A stretch of 64,000 nt of DNA, from assembly GCA_949752745.1 (NCBI GenBank), contig OX457033.1, positions 12,695,301-12,759,300 of the forward strand, written 5' to 3'. The notes beneath the pieces were generated by a model. It made no database searches, was not told the origin of the DNA, and was given only the letters and a program-made list of their open reading frames with translations. A program made the position numbers and the translations under genes. Every line of letters begins with the position of its first letter. Positions within the stretch are counted from its first letter, which is position 1. Below, in pieces: positions 41,101-53,755 of this stretch. Source of the stretch: Protula sp. h YS-2021 (Eukaryota; Annelida; Polychaeta; Sabellida; Serpulidae).

Positions 41101-44100
41101 TTGTTTAAATTATTATTTCAGTGGACTACTGCTATGAACGCGATTGCACCGGAAATGGTATCTGCTATATAAGGCACGAAGAGGAGTCTAATGATGGCGG
41201 AACGTTCATCGAATCCAGTTACGAATGCGTCTGTTATCAAGGCTGGCGAGGCGTCGACTGTGAGTTGCAGGTCTGCACTTCCGGTCTGACATGTTTCAAT
41301 GGCGGTTCCTGCGAGTAAGTGCACTATGTATCACTAATCAATACACATTAACTAGGCAAACGTCACAATACGACATCTGATCAACCTTGAGCGATCGTTG
41401 AATATTGAAATCAAAACAAGTAATAGATATCGGAGGAGTAATCTAAATTGCCATGAATATTTTTTCAAGGCAAGGTTAAAGACAATTTCTGAACTCTTGT
41501 CATTTTTTTTTCATTTTTCGTTCTCGTTTTGGCCTTTTTTGTAAAATGTTTGTTAATCTGAAGGGGCTGTGAGTTTATTGTGCCCCAACGTTTATATGCT
41601 CCGTTATCACACGTCAGACAAAGTGGTCGTTTTGTTGCGATCAAAGGCAAAGTCCAAACAACATTACTTATAGAACTTCCATCTAAAGTTGATTAGACTT
41701 ACATAGATCACTGACATGCTTTTGTTATACCAATCACAACCGAATTACTAATTTTTCTAGCCGACGTCTAAACTCTAATTCAATATTGGCTCGAACTTAG
41801 AATGTTTGATGGCCATATGTATCCAATTTTGATTGTGTTTTCGGTCTTACTGGAGCATATAATTATATATCTATTTCAATATGATTATTTCCACCTTTTT
41901 TTATATATCCTTATCCGTATGAGGATTAGCTTTTTGTTAAGAAATAACGACTGTGATGCATGAAAAAAGAATACGTGTTTGCTGTCTGGAGACCATGTGC
42001 AAAAGTGAAGCTGTCTGGATCTGTGCGCCTCTCTCATGTCTGGATCTGTGCGCCTCTCTCATGTCTGGATCTGTGCGCCTGCCATGTGATTCCGAGTGAC
42101 GTGGACTGATGGGAGTATCCATAACTGTAGCATTATCCTATTTTTATTCTTAGACCTACTGGCTGCGTGTGTCCAGATGAATGGCAAGGCACGTCCTGTG
42201 AGATCCCCGTACCCCCTGCCTGTACAGACATTCGGTGTGGTCACGGCACATGCAACAGAGCCGGTATGTCTCATTTCGGATCCCTTCTTCCTACCATTCA
42301 CATATCGAAGGCCGCCGTGTCAGAGCATATTGTTTATTTTTTAAACGATTTCTACCCTTCCTATCAAATAATAACAATAATAGCTAAACTAAATAAATAA
42401 ATCAAATAAATAAATAAAAGGTGATAAAGAGGTTCATCGCTAGTTTTTGCTTGAGTCGACAAGTTTGCCAATCACAGATGTCTCTTGCCTTACGATGACA
42501 ACAATAAAATGATGACAACAATAAAATAGCAAAATAAGAAAGCATAACCAGGTCCAGTCGCTAGGCTCATCGTCCTTGAAAACCATTTATGGTCAATAAG
42601 AAAGAGACCAGGTATTATTTTCGTACAGTATAAAGCGTAATTGATATTTAGCATACATGTCTTATATACTACAAATCTCAGTGATAACTAATATAATATA
42701 CCGATAAACAGGAAACTGCGAGTGTTACGACGAATACAGCGTGGGGCCTGTCACTGGAATCTGCGACACGCACACGCCATCTACGGGCGTGTGCTCGGGC
42801 ACTAGCTGTCAGAATGGCGGTACATGTGTCACACTGACAAATCTCTTGACATCTGTAGACGAGCCGCGTTGTGTCTGTACCACTGGCTGGATGGGTGACG
42901 ACTGTAGCGTCGGTAATCTACCTGCCTAGTTTTAGTATTCTCTGAATTTTTAATGATATGGTGAAAGCTTATTTATATGTATCAAATGAAGCTCATGTTA
43001 ATAAGAAGCTGCTTTCGCCACTTTGTAGACGTTCAGTAGACTCGTATAAAGAAAGACTTTGTTAGTCTATATGCTCGCGCTGTTGAAAAAAGTACTATAT
43101 ATTGCTTATACATAAATGTAAAATATTCCTATAAAATTTTGCATAGGGATTTTTTAGTCTGACCTTGACTTGTTAAACATTGCCGGTGTAAATATGTTGT
43201 TGACAGCACAACACGAATATCTATATCCAGCATGCTCTACAGGGAAAGGTTAGGTTCAGTAAACTACCTATTGACTTTCAGCCGTCACATTGTTAGGTAC
43301 GGGCTTGTGTGTGAAATAGTGGAGTGATTGATAGTGTATGTTTGTTTTCTACAGTGGATGAGTGTGATGCGTACGACTGTAGCGGTCGTGGCGCGTGTGT
43401 CATGTACTTGGGAACGACACCGCAGTGTAATTGTGACGACCCGCGCTTCGTTGCTGGCGACGGCGGCACTCAGGATTGTGATGCAGAACAATGCTCGGAT
43501 GGTTCTTTCTGTTACAATGGCGGAAGCTGTCAGTAAGAATAATCAGCTTCTTTCCATTGCAAAGAACGCACTACTAACTGATTTGTACAATAATGTCTTT
43601 TTTTGGAGATGAAAGATATTACACCAACATTTTAACGATCTTTGTCAATGAACTTTTAGTTTAAGCACAAGCATTATTATTCCTAAGTACGAATGCAACG
43701 ATAATCAATAAAATATCTGTGGTTTAATCATGAATTAATGGATGTTTCAGTGTAGCAATATTTAAACTATGTGGTGTGAGTAGGAGACACTTGTTTGATA
43801 AAAGGGTTTCATTGTTTATTATTACACGATTTTCATGAATTATGTATGGTGCTTTCCACTTGTAACATTATTAACGGATAATAATAAAAAAAAGATCACT
43901 GGCAGGCATTCAGACCACACTTTGCGTTCAGTTCGTTTTGAAAGTCTTACTTGAACTGTGTTCAACATTTTTACACCTGCTCATTCATGAAAAAAAATGT
44001 TGTTGAACTCGAACGCTGCAGCAAGTCATTTCTTGGTCGTTCTGCTCAAATCACAAAATACAATAGATTGTTGTCTGCATTGTTTCACCTGTCAAGCTTA

Positions 44101-44304
44101 GGTTATTGCACACAGGTCAGTGTCTTTCCAAGATCGATACATGACGAATATGATGTGATTTATAGGGTTGGGATGTCACCCTCTTGTGTCTGTCCTTACC
44201 CGTACACGGGAGGAACTTGTCAAGAAATAGAGGTGTGTCCAGAGAACCGCTGTCAGTATGGCTGGTGTACGATCAATGATGGCTGTAAGTCTGTCATTTG
44301 AAAC

Positions 44305-44358
<54 letters not shown>

Positions 44359-47300
44359 CAAGAATTATTTAGTACTTATTGAACCAATGTGCCCAATTTT
44401 ATCCATATCTGGATCAAATATATCCATATTTGATTTTAGAACTAACCATTATTTGGCAAGAAAAAGGCATAAACTATAACAACAGTTTTGAATGCATTAT
44501 TTATGTTAATTTTAATCGGCTGTATTTGTGTTGTTAACATTGGCCAGAAGAGGAAACAGGATTGAAGTGATTTAAAATGTTTCATGAAATGAATTTTGAT
44601 ATTGCTTCGCTCATGTTCTGCGTGTGTCAAGAAGCAAATCCAGATTGTGTCATTTGATATGAATGCGAAATGATCCACAATCAATCTCATAGAGTGAAAA
44701 CTGATTTTCTATAGCCATCAGCAGCGATACACATTTCAGGATATATCCTTGATTGTTTTATCTTCAAGTTCTAATCATGTTTTAACGTTAATATATGTGG
44801 TCATTTCAGTGGGGAATTTCGAGTGGGACTGTGAATGCTACCCTGGATACATCTACAATCACGTGACTGGATTGTGTGACACAGAGCTCTGCGCAGACGA
44901 TGCCACCTTCTGTTTCGGCGAAGGTTACTGCGTTGACGGACCCACGAGTAGCACGTGCACTTGCCGTCCAGGCACCACAGGAACGAACTGCGAAAACGGT
45001 AAGTTATATGCACCTTATATGCATATCAGTGCATATCATATTTACGTGTTCTTGTGACAACCAATGGGAGCACGGTATCTAGTGTGTATCCCATTTTGTC
45101 TATTTGTTGTACGACATTTCCTACGAGCAGCAAGCAAACTTATCGTCGAAGAACCACGGGGACCATCTTTGAACACGGTATAATAACTACTTGTCATTTC
45201 CCTCTCATTTGCCTCTCATGGCTCAGTTCTATTTTCTATCCGCCTAAGTGGTATTCACTAATCCTAAAGCCAATCGCTGACAGTTATTTCATTTTATCAG
45301 CATTTCAACAAGTGGATCCTAGTTAGATTGAAGCTGTAAGCTGATGATCCATTGGTTTATTCTAAATTTTATTTCAAAATAATTTAAAATTTACTCAACC
45401 AATGTCGGTAAAGGTTATATTGGCAACGAATCACTTTGGCCTTATCTGTGAAATATTCCAGGGAAATGACGTTATTTTATCAAATGACACCGCGTTGTAG
45501 TTGTTGCTATCGATGCAATCTCTCTTTCTGGCAAAGTTACAGTAGAAACGCTTGCTAGGCTGAATCCATTAAGAGGACTAAATCGCGAAATTTGTATACT
45601 ACCTGAGTTATTTCTGGAAACGAAAGTTAATTTTTGGTGTTTAATTTGTTTGTTAGTTGACCATTGCCACGGCGTGGATTGTCATAATGGCTACTGTGAA
45701 AACTTCCCTACGACGTATCAGTGTAACTGCCTGGAAGGCTACGAAGGAAGCCACTGCACGCTGCAGCATTGCACTGAAGAAAACACCTGCTTCAATGGCG
45801 GAGTCTGTGGGTAAGTCGGTTCTGTCAGTGCCCCCTTCTGTCCCCAGTAACACACCCCCCCCCCCCCCCGCTCATGTCATTGCGACGAAGTGTGTGAGTA
45901 AGATAGTTATATCAAAGTCACCCCTCCTGCCTTTTCCCCACAGTCACTGCTCCTGCAACAGTGGGGAAGTCTGTGTGGGTCAGCCTGTGATATCTATGCC
46001 CCCATATCCCTCCCCCCTCCCCCCCCCCCCCCATGTCAGTCTAAAATGTATTCATAGATGGCAAGGTAAAGGATTTTAAATCTTTATATCTGCAAAAAAA
46101 AAAAGATAAATAAATAATAAGAGATGTTTTATAAAATGACTTTAGTGAAATGTTTTTCCACATACTTTTGTGAATAACCCATCCAACAAAACCGCGGATC
46201 AGTGCATGGGCTGTGGTGCCGGTCGTGTTGTCATGCAGTGACCGACAGAGGGCAGCACGAGTTATGACGACACGTGTTGTCACACTGCTCTTTGTTGTTC
46301 AGGCATGAAGGCTGCCGATGCACGGACGATTGGGGGGGAGAGACATGTGAAGAGAGACTTGGTTACGGATGTGAAAATTATGACTGCGGCAACGGTCGCT
46401 GTGTATCTCCGCGGGGTATATTACTCACTAATTTACCTAGAACTATATTTTCTAAATATTAAGCAAAGTTCCGCACATTTGGAGAGGTTACTGTACCATT
46501 GATTAATACGCAAAATTATAGCATGTCGTTAATACCATATGACTTAAAATAGACTTAAAATAGCTTGCGTCCAACTTCACAAAAGAAATTCAGCATTTAG
46601 TATTCACTCAGAAAGAGAAAAAAAAAAGAAGATTTCATACAGGTCCCCTTATTCGATTTTTTATATGTTAAGACTGAGTTGATTTTGCTTTTGCTTTTTT
46701 AGTGTGTGCAGCCGAAGATTCAGCAGTTTTAAGCTTTACCATCAGCGGCCAGTCTTCTGGAGAAGGATCCGGAAATCAGTGGTCTGGAGCAGATAACGAC
46801 TGGTCTGACTGGGACATCGAATGGATAGAACTTGACCTTGGCTCACAGAAGCTGGTGCCCAAAGTGATCACCTCTGGTGTCGGTGATTCGTGGATCACCA
46901 CGTTCACATTAGCGTATAGGGACAGCACGGACGACGATTGGACACCTTTTCGCGGTACCCCAGGAACCGACTCTGTGTAATTTATTTGTTTCTTTTTTTT
47001 TTTTTTTTTTTTTTTTTTGTATTCTGATTGCGGATCAGTCTCACAGCGTTTATTAGACCAGTAAATAAATTGTATTTGCCTTGGCAAGAGGAAACGGGGG
47101 GGGGGCGGGGGGGGGGGAGATTGCCCTCAAAATATAACACATCTTGTAACAACGCTCGCATACAAATTGCGCAAAAAAGATAGTTATACAGTTTTGTAAA
47201 ACGTCACTGTTGAGGATCACAAAAATTGAAGTTTTGCTTAATTTGAATTATCGGTGAAGTTCACGATTATAAAGAAGTCCTTATACAGATTTTTTACCTC

Positions 47301-48912
47301 ACCAGCTAAAAAAAAATATAACAAATGATAGCGTCAGTAATATCATGATTTGACTTTAATGCTACAATCCACCAATCATATTTTCGACCTATCGACAACC
47401 TGGCGAACTAGACTACTTTTTTTTGGTACCTACTGAAAGCATCTAGTTTTTATGGTAAATATTTGGGCAGATATTTACCTTTGCACCTCTATATCTCTTG
47501 TTTTCAAAATGTATAACACGTTCACAGTTGTGCAGCGTGCATTTTTAAGATGTTGCCCACAGAATTCAAGTTTAATTCTCATAAGATTACAAATATGAAT
47601 TATATAATGTGTTATTTCGAGCTAATCAATTTAACGGTTAAATTTTTAGAACATTTTCAAATGGGCAAGGGGAAACAATGCACACAGTGAATCCACCCAT
47701 CCTCACGCGCTATTTGACCTTCATGGCTGTTTCTTGGCATCAATCGATAGCCTTGACCTTTAATATTTACGGCTGTAACTACAACGCTGGAGGCAAGTAT
47801 GCGCATTGAATGCGCTTCTCTCTACCGGGTTACTCTTGAACATGCACGTAAAGACTGCGTTAGCTACAGACTTCTTTTAAAGTTTCTCCAGTGCCATCTC
47901 TTGTCGTACTTTACTATACAGTGTTTGGAAAGGAGAAAAGTGAGCATGTTGCTCCCTGCGTTGGCTACAAGACAATATAAAATAAATGTCAAAGAATATT
48001 TGACACATTTAAAATCAATACTCTTTACACTACAATATAATAATGCTTTCTGCAGACCCCGTGTCGTGCCAGTGTGACAGTGGTTATACCCAGCAGTCCT
48101 CTGGCAGTCCATGTATAATCCGCGTATGTGAAACACTCGAATGCCAAAATGGCGGCCAGTGCGTGGAACCCTCCGGAAATACACCGGAACACTGCGATTG
48201 CATGCCGGGATACGAAGGCACGCTCTGTGAAGGTAAGCTGCATTTTAAAAACCACTTAGCTATTATTTGGTCAAAACAACAACTGCTAATAAATAAATCA
48301 GAATATTTAAAAAAAAAAAAAAACAAATCCGAAAGGCTGAGTATCGTGGTTTTGTCTTTGGCTGCTGAGAAAAAATATATGCAAAACAATTGAGCAAAAT
48401 AGTGAAATCGTTTTGAAATAAATAAAGTTGTTGTAAATGCTTTTTAATAGAGTCACAATAGTGTCACAATAGTATCCGCTCGACATAAAAGATTACATGT
48501 CTAAATCTATCAGGAAACATCAGCATTAGGACTTGGTTTGTATTTATACTAAAGCAAATGACAGGATTTCAGTGTAAGCGTGCGCATTGTCAGCTGTGAC
48601 ATGGTTCTTTTTATGGTGATTTCCATTGCACCATTTCAGCGACACTTTGCGTGGGAATCGATTGCCATGGTCACGGTCACTGTGTTCTACTACACGATGG
48701 CTCTCCACAGTGTGTGTGTGATCATAGCAGATGGACCCACTCGGGCGGAGACGAGGCCAGGCCGGGAGACTGCTCTCTGGAGACGCATCCAGACACTCCG
48801 GGAGTCACATGCCAGAATGGCGGCAGTTGTGTGTAAGTTTTGGTTTGGTTTATCTCGATCTGTTTTAAATATTTCATGGATTTTTTATTTCGTTTGATAC
48901 TTAATGAATTTA

Positions 48913-48982
<70 letters not shown>

Positions 48983-50206
48983 TGACACTTCTGTGTTATT
49001 CTTGAAGCCATTTTGCTTCTTTTTGATCATTCTCAACATTCAAAGTAATGATATGAAAAGAATAAGTAACTAAAACACCACAGAAAAAATATAACACAGC
49101 AGACTGTACCGTTTTTTCTCCACGAAGTCTTCACCATTAATTAAAAAAGGCCAGCCCACTGTGTATTATTGATATTTGGTTCTGGGAGATATGGCTGGTT
49201 TCTCGGAATGTTCTCAATGAATTTTCCAGTCTTAGCCTCTGTGCTAAAACAAACATAGTGTTTAGTGTCGAAGTTCTAATTTAGAGCTAATTATCTAATA
49301 AACACCTTTTCAGTACAGTAAATAGTCTGATGGAATGTGGTGTGCCGACATAAAATCAGATCTTTTTGAAATTATAATTTTTTATGCGTCGATTTATGAC
49401 TGTGTCCGTTCAGATTTGATCAATTTTGAAAAAATAGTTTATATTTCATATTACTCGGGGTTGGTAAAGAAATCATATTATTTTCAGGTTGATTTTACAA
49501 AGAGTTTGGGAAAAAAAAGCTTCAAATCTGTTACAACTTTGAAAAGTACGATGAGTTTTACAGTTGAAAACTTAGCCATTATTCCTATTAAACTGGTAAA
49601 TTTCCAAATTTCCTGCTTAACCTCATTTTTTTTTAAAAAACTGAGGAGTTTAATTAGTGGGAACCCTTTCTGGCCATCAACCCAACGCTAACATCTAATG
49701 AATTAGGTCTGTTGTATTTAACTCTCAGGGACCGATGCACAGCAAGTCCGCCGTGTAGCTGCCCTTTCCCGTGGGTGGGGGCCAACTGTGAGACAAACGC
49801 CCCTTGTGATGCCTCATGGAACACGTGCGTTCACGGTACCTGTCATCACGAAGCCAGGGATGGCCGAGGTAAACCCTATACTACTTAACACATTGCAAAA
49901 TCCAATAGTTGAGATAGCAAGGTAGGTGCTGGATAACGTATAGATGTCGGTTTGTCGGAAAGATATATTTTTTTTCTATCATTTCCAGTGGCATATTCAA
50001 GGAGAGAGCGAGGTGGGTGGGAGGAGGGGGGGTGGGGGGAGGAATCGTTCAGGAGTTGCAAATGCGAAACAAAATGTTGACTGTTGAACTTAAGGTTTCA
50101 CTGGTAAAATCGCTTCTTGTGATGATTATTTAAAATTGACTGCTCGTCCCCGCCCCCCCCCCCCACCTCCCACTTCTTGACCAAAACCTATATTCTAAAC
50201 TGAATT

Positions 50207-50272
<66 letters not shown>

Positions 50273-53200
50273 CATTCTTCAACATATTCTCCCTCTTTCT
50301 CTCTGCAGACTTCTGGTGCTACTGTGACGAAGGCCACATTTTGAATGACGACAGCGGCACCTGCACCACAACGATGTGTGACGGCACCTTCTGCATGTAC
50401 GAAGCCCCCTGTGGAGCCGATCAGCGTTCCTGCGATTGTCCGCCCGGCTATTCTGGCGATCACTGTGAAATCGGTATGTTGTGTCGTTGCTCCTACAATC
50501 ACAGCGTTAAAATATACCACATGAATCTGTAATTTACCGTGTTATGTTGAAAAATATTACACGTATTTACTGCCCAAAGTTGATGCTTTCTGTGCAAATT
50601 TTGCAAAGCAGTCTATAACTACAACTGTGCAGTTTTCTATATTAATATAAAGCATTTTAATTTATAAAAATCAAACTGAAAGCCACATATCAATGACACT
50701 TTGAGCTTCATAAAATGTTAAAAAAGTTTTATGGTATTACTTCAATTAGTACGCGAACTAAACAGTTGAGATAGAACTAGCATGTTTACACATTACGATA
50801 TGGTATTCGTTATTGCACTTCTGAATTTAATGCATTAGTTCAGAATGAGCAACACTTCCAGAATCTTACTTTTCGCGTAAATCGTGATCTATTCCTACTA
50901 ACTAAGCAAAACAATATGACCCCCTTTATCAAATATGATACCGTAATGCTATTTTTTCTGCCTGTAGTTGATTACTGCCACGAGCGGGATTGCACAGGCC
51001 ATGGTATATGCCGTATCCGGGACCAACTATATTACGAGTGTGTTTGCGAGCAAGGCTGGGTGGGAGTTGATTGTGAGCTACAGCGCTGCATCGGTGGTGA
51101 GACCTGCTTCAACGGCGGATCATGCTTGTAAGTGCATACATCCACAATGAAATAAAATAAACGGCTATATACCTTGTGTTCACGCTAAAGCTCTAACACC
51201 TAAAAAAAAAGTGTCATTGACTAGGGTGTCTAAATGCTTTATTGGTGTTAGAATGCTTTATCGTGGAATTCCGGTTTTATATGAATGATAGATCGTTTAA
51301 CTGAGTTATTATTTTCTGTGTTAAACGAGAAATTCATTGAAGTCCTTTTTGAAAGATGAGCGGTCGTTTGATTGGTATTTTGTTATTTAACAGTGATACG
51401 GGCTGTGTCTGCACCAATGAATGGCAAGGACGGACGTGTGAAATCCCCCTTCCCGCTGTGTGCAACAATGTGCACTGTGGTCATGGCACGTGTAACGACG
51501 CCGGTATGTCCCCTCCCCACACCCCTCCCCTGACCTGGTCATGGCACGTGTAACGACACCGGTATTTCCCTCCCCACACCCCTCCCCTGACCTGTGGTCA
51601 TGGCACGTGTAACGACGCCGGTATGTCCCCTCCCCACACCCCTCCCCTGACCTGTTCATGGCACGTGTAACGACACCGGTATTTCCCTCCCCACACCCCT
51701 CCCCTGACCTGTGGTCATGGCACGTGTAACGACACCGGTATGTCCCCTCCCCACACCCCTCTCCTGACCTGGTCATCGCACGTGTAACGACGCCGGTATG
51801 TCCCCTCCCCACATCCCTCTCCTGACCTGGTCATGGCACGTGTAACGACGCCGGTAGGTCCTCCCCACTCCCCTCCCCTGACCTACATTCATAACCACTT
51901 GCTTAACACACATTCCTTGTCCATGAGGATGGAAGGGAGTGGATCAACTCATCCCTTTTACAGAGCTGATTTTCTTCAGCTAACATGAATGTCTGTAAAG
52001 TACGCATACACGAAGTAAAGTTCAGCGGAATGGCGGGAGGGAGAGCTAATATCGCTCTGCATATAGTACAATAGTCACTGAGTTACGTCACAGATATGCC
52101 TACAGAACTGGAGGGTGCAGAAGGGTGAACAGTATTCAGTTTCACTAGTAATGACAAAAATAATGGCTCTAATGACGATTTTATGAGATTTTACTGTACA
52201 GTATCTAATTACGATAAATTATGATAGTTAAGATAAAAAAAAAATTCTATGAAGCTTTCCAAATATTTCGAAAAAAATGATCTCAAGCATTACGTTTTTG
52301 TGACAGGTAACTGCGAGTGTTACAACGAATACAGCGTGGGGCCTGTCACTGGAATCTGCGACACGCACACGCCATCTACGGGCGTGTGCTCGGGCACTGG
52401 CTGTCAGAATGGCGGTACATGTGTCACACGGACAAACGCCTATACGTCCGTTGACGAGCCGTTTTGTGTCTGTACTACTGGCTGGATGGGTGACGACTGT
52501 AGCACAGGTAAGTGTACCTTAGTTGTGCCTTTGGGTAAGTTTAGTTTACCATGTATATAAAGGGAAAACACTTCTTACGTCTGTCAATGATTGATGTCCT
52601 TCTCTTTCCTTTTTTTTTATTCCCCACAGGGAAATATTCGATCGACCGCGTGTGTCTGTCGGTCTGTCGGTCGGTCTGTCATCAAGAGCTTGTTAACACG
52701 ATAACTTAAAAATTCATGTAAGAATTTTAATGAAACTTGGTGTGTATAGCTTCTATGGGAACAAACACAGAGCGATATTGTAAATGGGCCAGGTTCGTTC
52801 AAGGAAAATGGACCAGCTGGACTTGGAAAATTTCAACTATTGATGGCCGTGTTTAACTGATGGGGGGGCCTGTGAGGAATATGTGGGCTTGCACACTGCT
52901 CTAGTTTTTTTGCTTATATAGTGGATGAGTGTGCTGAGTACGACTGCAGCGGTCACGGCGAGTGTGTCATGTACTTGGGAACGACACCGCGCTGTAATTG
53001 TGACGACATCCGCTATGCCGCGTCAGATGGCGGAAATCAGGATTGTGACCGCGAGTTGTGCTCCGATGGCACCTACTGCTACAATGGCGGCCGCTGCCAG
53101 TAAGCCCTTTGTACTACAATAGTCTACATTCTATAGTTTGTTCTTGAATGTGTCCTCACCAATACCGTTCGTCCTCGGTGAGCAAATTTAAGAGCAATTA

Positions 53201-53689
53201 ATGGGTCGGAACTCTAGCGTCAATAATCCAAGCAAATTTTAATGAAATAAAAATCGCCTTGCTTTCAGAGATGCTTTTCCTTTTTTATTTATTTTGTTGC
53301 AAACTGTTGTGTTGAAAACTATCTGAAGTTATTTAGAGGAGCCCTTTAAACCGTATTTGTTAATACACTAAAGGGAGCTTCAAATGCCTTTGTTTCAAGC
53401 CAAATTTAGCCTTGTAGCAAACTCATTGTGCCTTGCTCTTAAACAGACATCAGTTTGTAGTATTTTGATGTTGACGGCATTATCTTCCATTCAAAACCCA
53501 GATTAAAAAATATATTTCCAGCTTCTCATTTTTTGTGTATATTTTATTGCAGGACAGGAATAACCCCACCCTGCGCTTGTGTTTACCCATACACAGGCGA
53601 AAGATGCGAGGACGTAGAGGTTTGTCCACAGAGCCACTGTGTGTATGGGTGGTGCACGAGCAATGATGGCTGTAAGTTTTTCACTAGAA

Positions 53690-53755
<66 letters not shown>

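Larger units (their letters stand above)
23616..46302. other. Introns or intron parts over 300 bp with nothing further recognised, E16-E43
   Basis: No feature seen in 23616-24397 (only a C18-type tract at about 23741 and a G-rich tract at 23945), 24572-25148, 27653-28223 (A-rich tract at 28138-28180), 29201-29541, 32804-33388, 34011-34585, 36051-36481, 37661-38120, 38314-38980, 39121-39454, 39620-40394 (a diverged 45-bp duplication at 39655 and 40105), 41315-42010, 42264-42711, 42913-43354, 43533-44165, 44361-44809 and 44999-45656. Confidence 0.5.

Noticed and set aside
46950..46960. Donor GTACCC at 46955 inside E44
   Set aside because: It gives phase 1, which breaks the join to E45; the later donor at 46977 keeps the discoidin fold continuous.
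25377..50520. Open frames of alternating Tyr-Ile (or Ile-only, Asn-only) residues
   Set aside because: They are translations of (AT)n, (TTA)n and (AAT)n microsatellites with no splice or domain support.
51387..51812. 141-codon - strand frame with repeated RRYTCHDHRSGEGCGEG-like units
   Set aside because: It is the antisense of the E51 junction minisatellite; periodicity comes from the DNA repeat.
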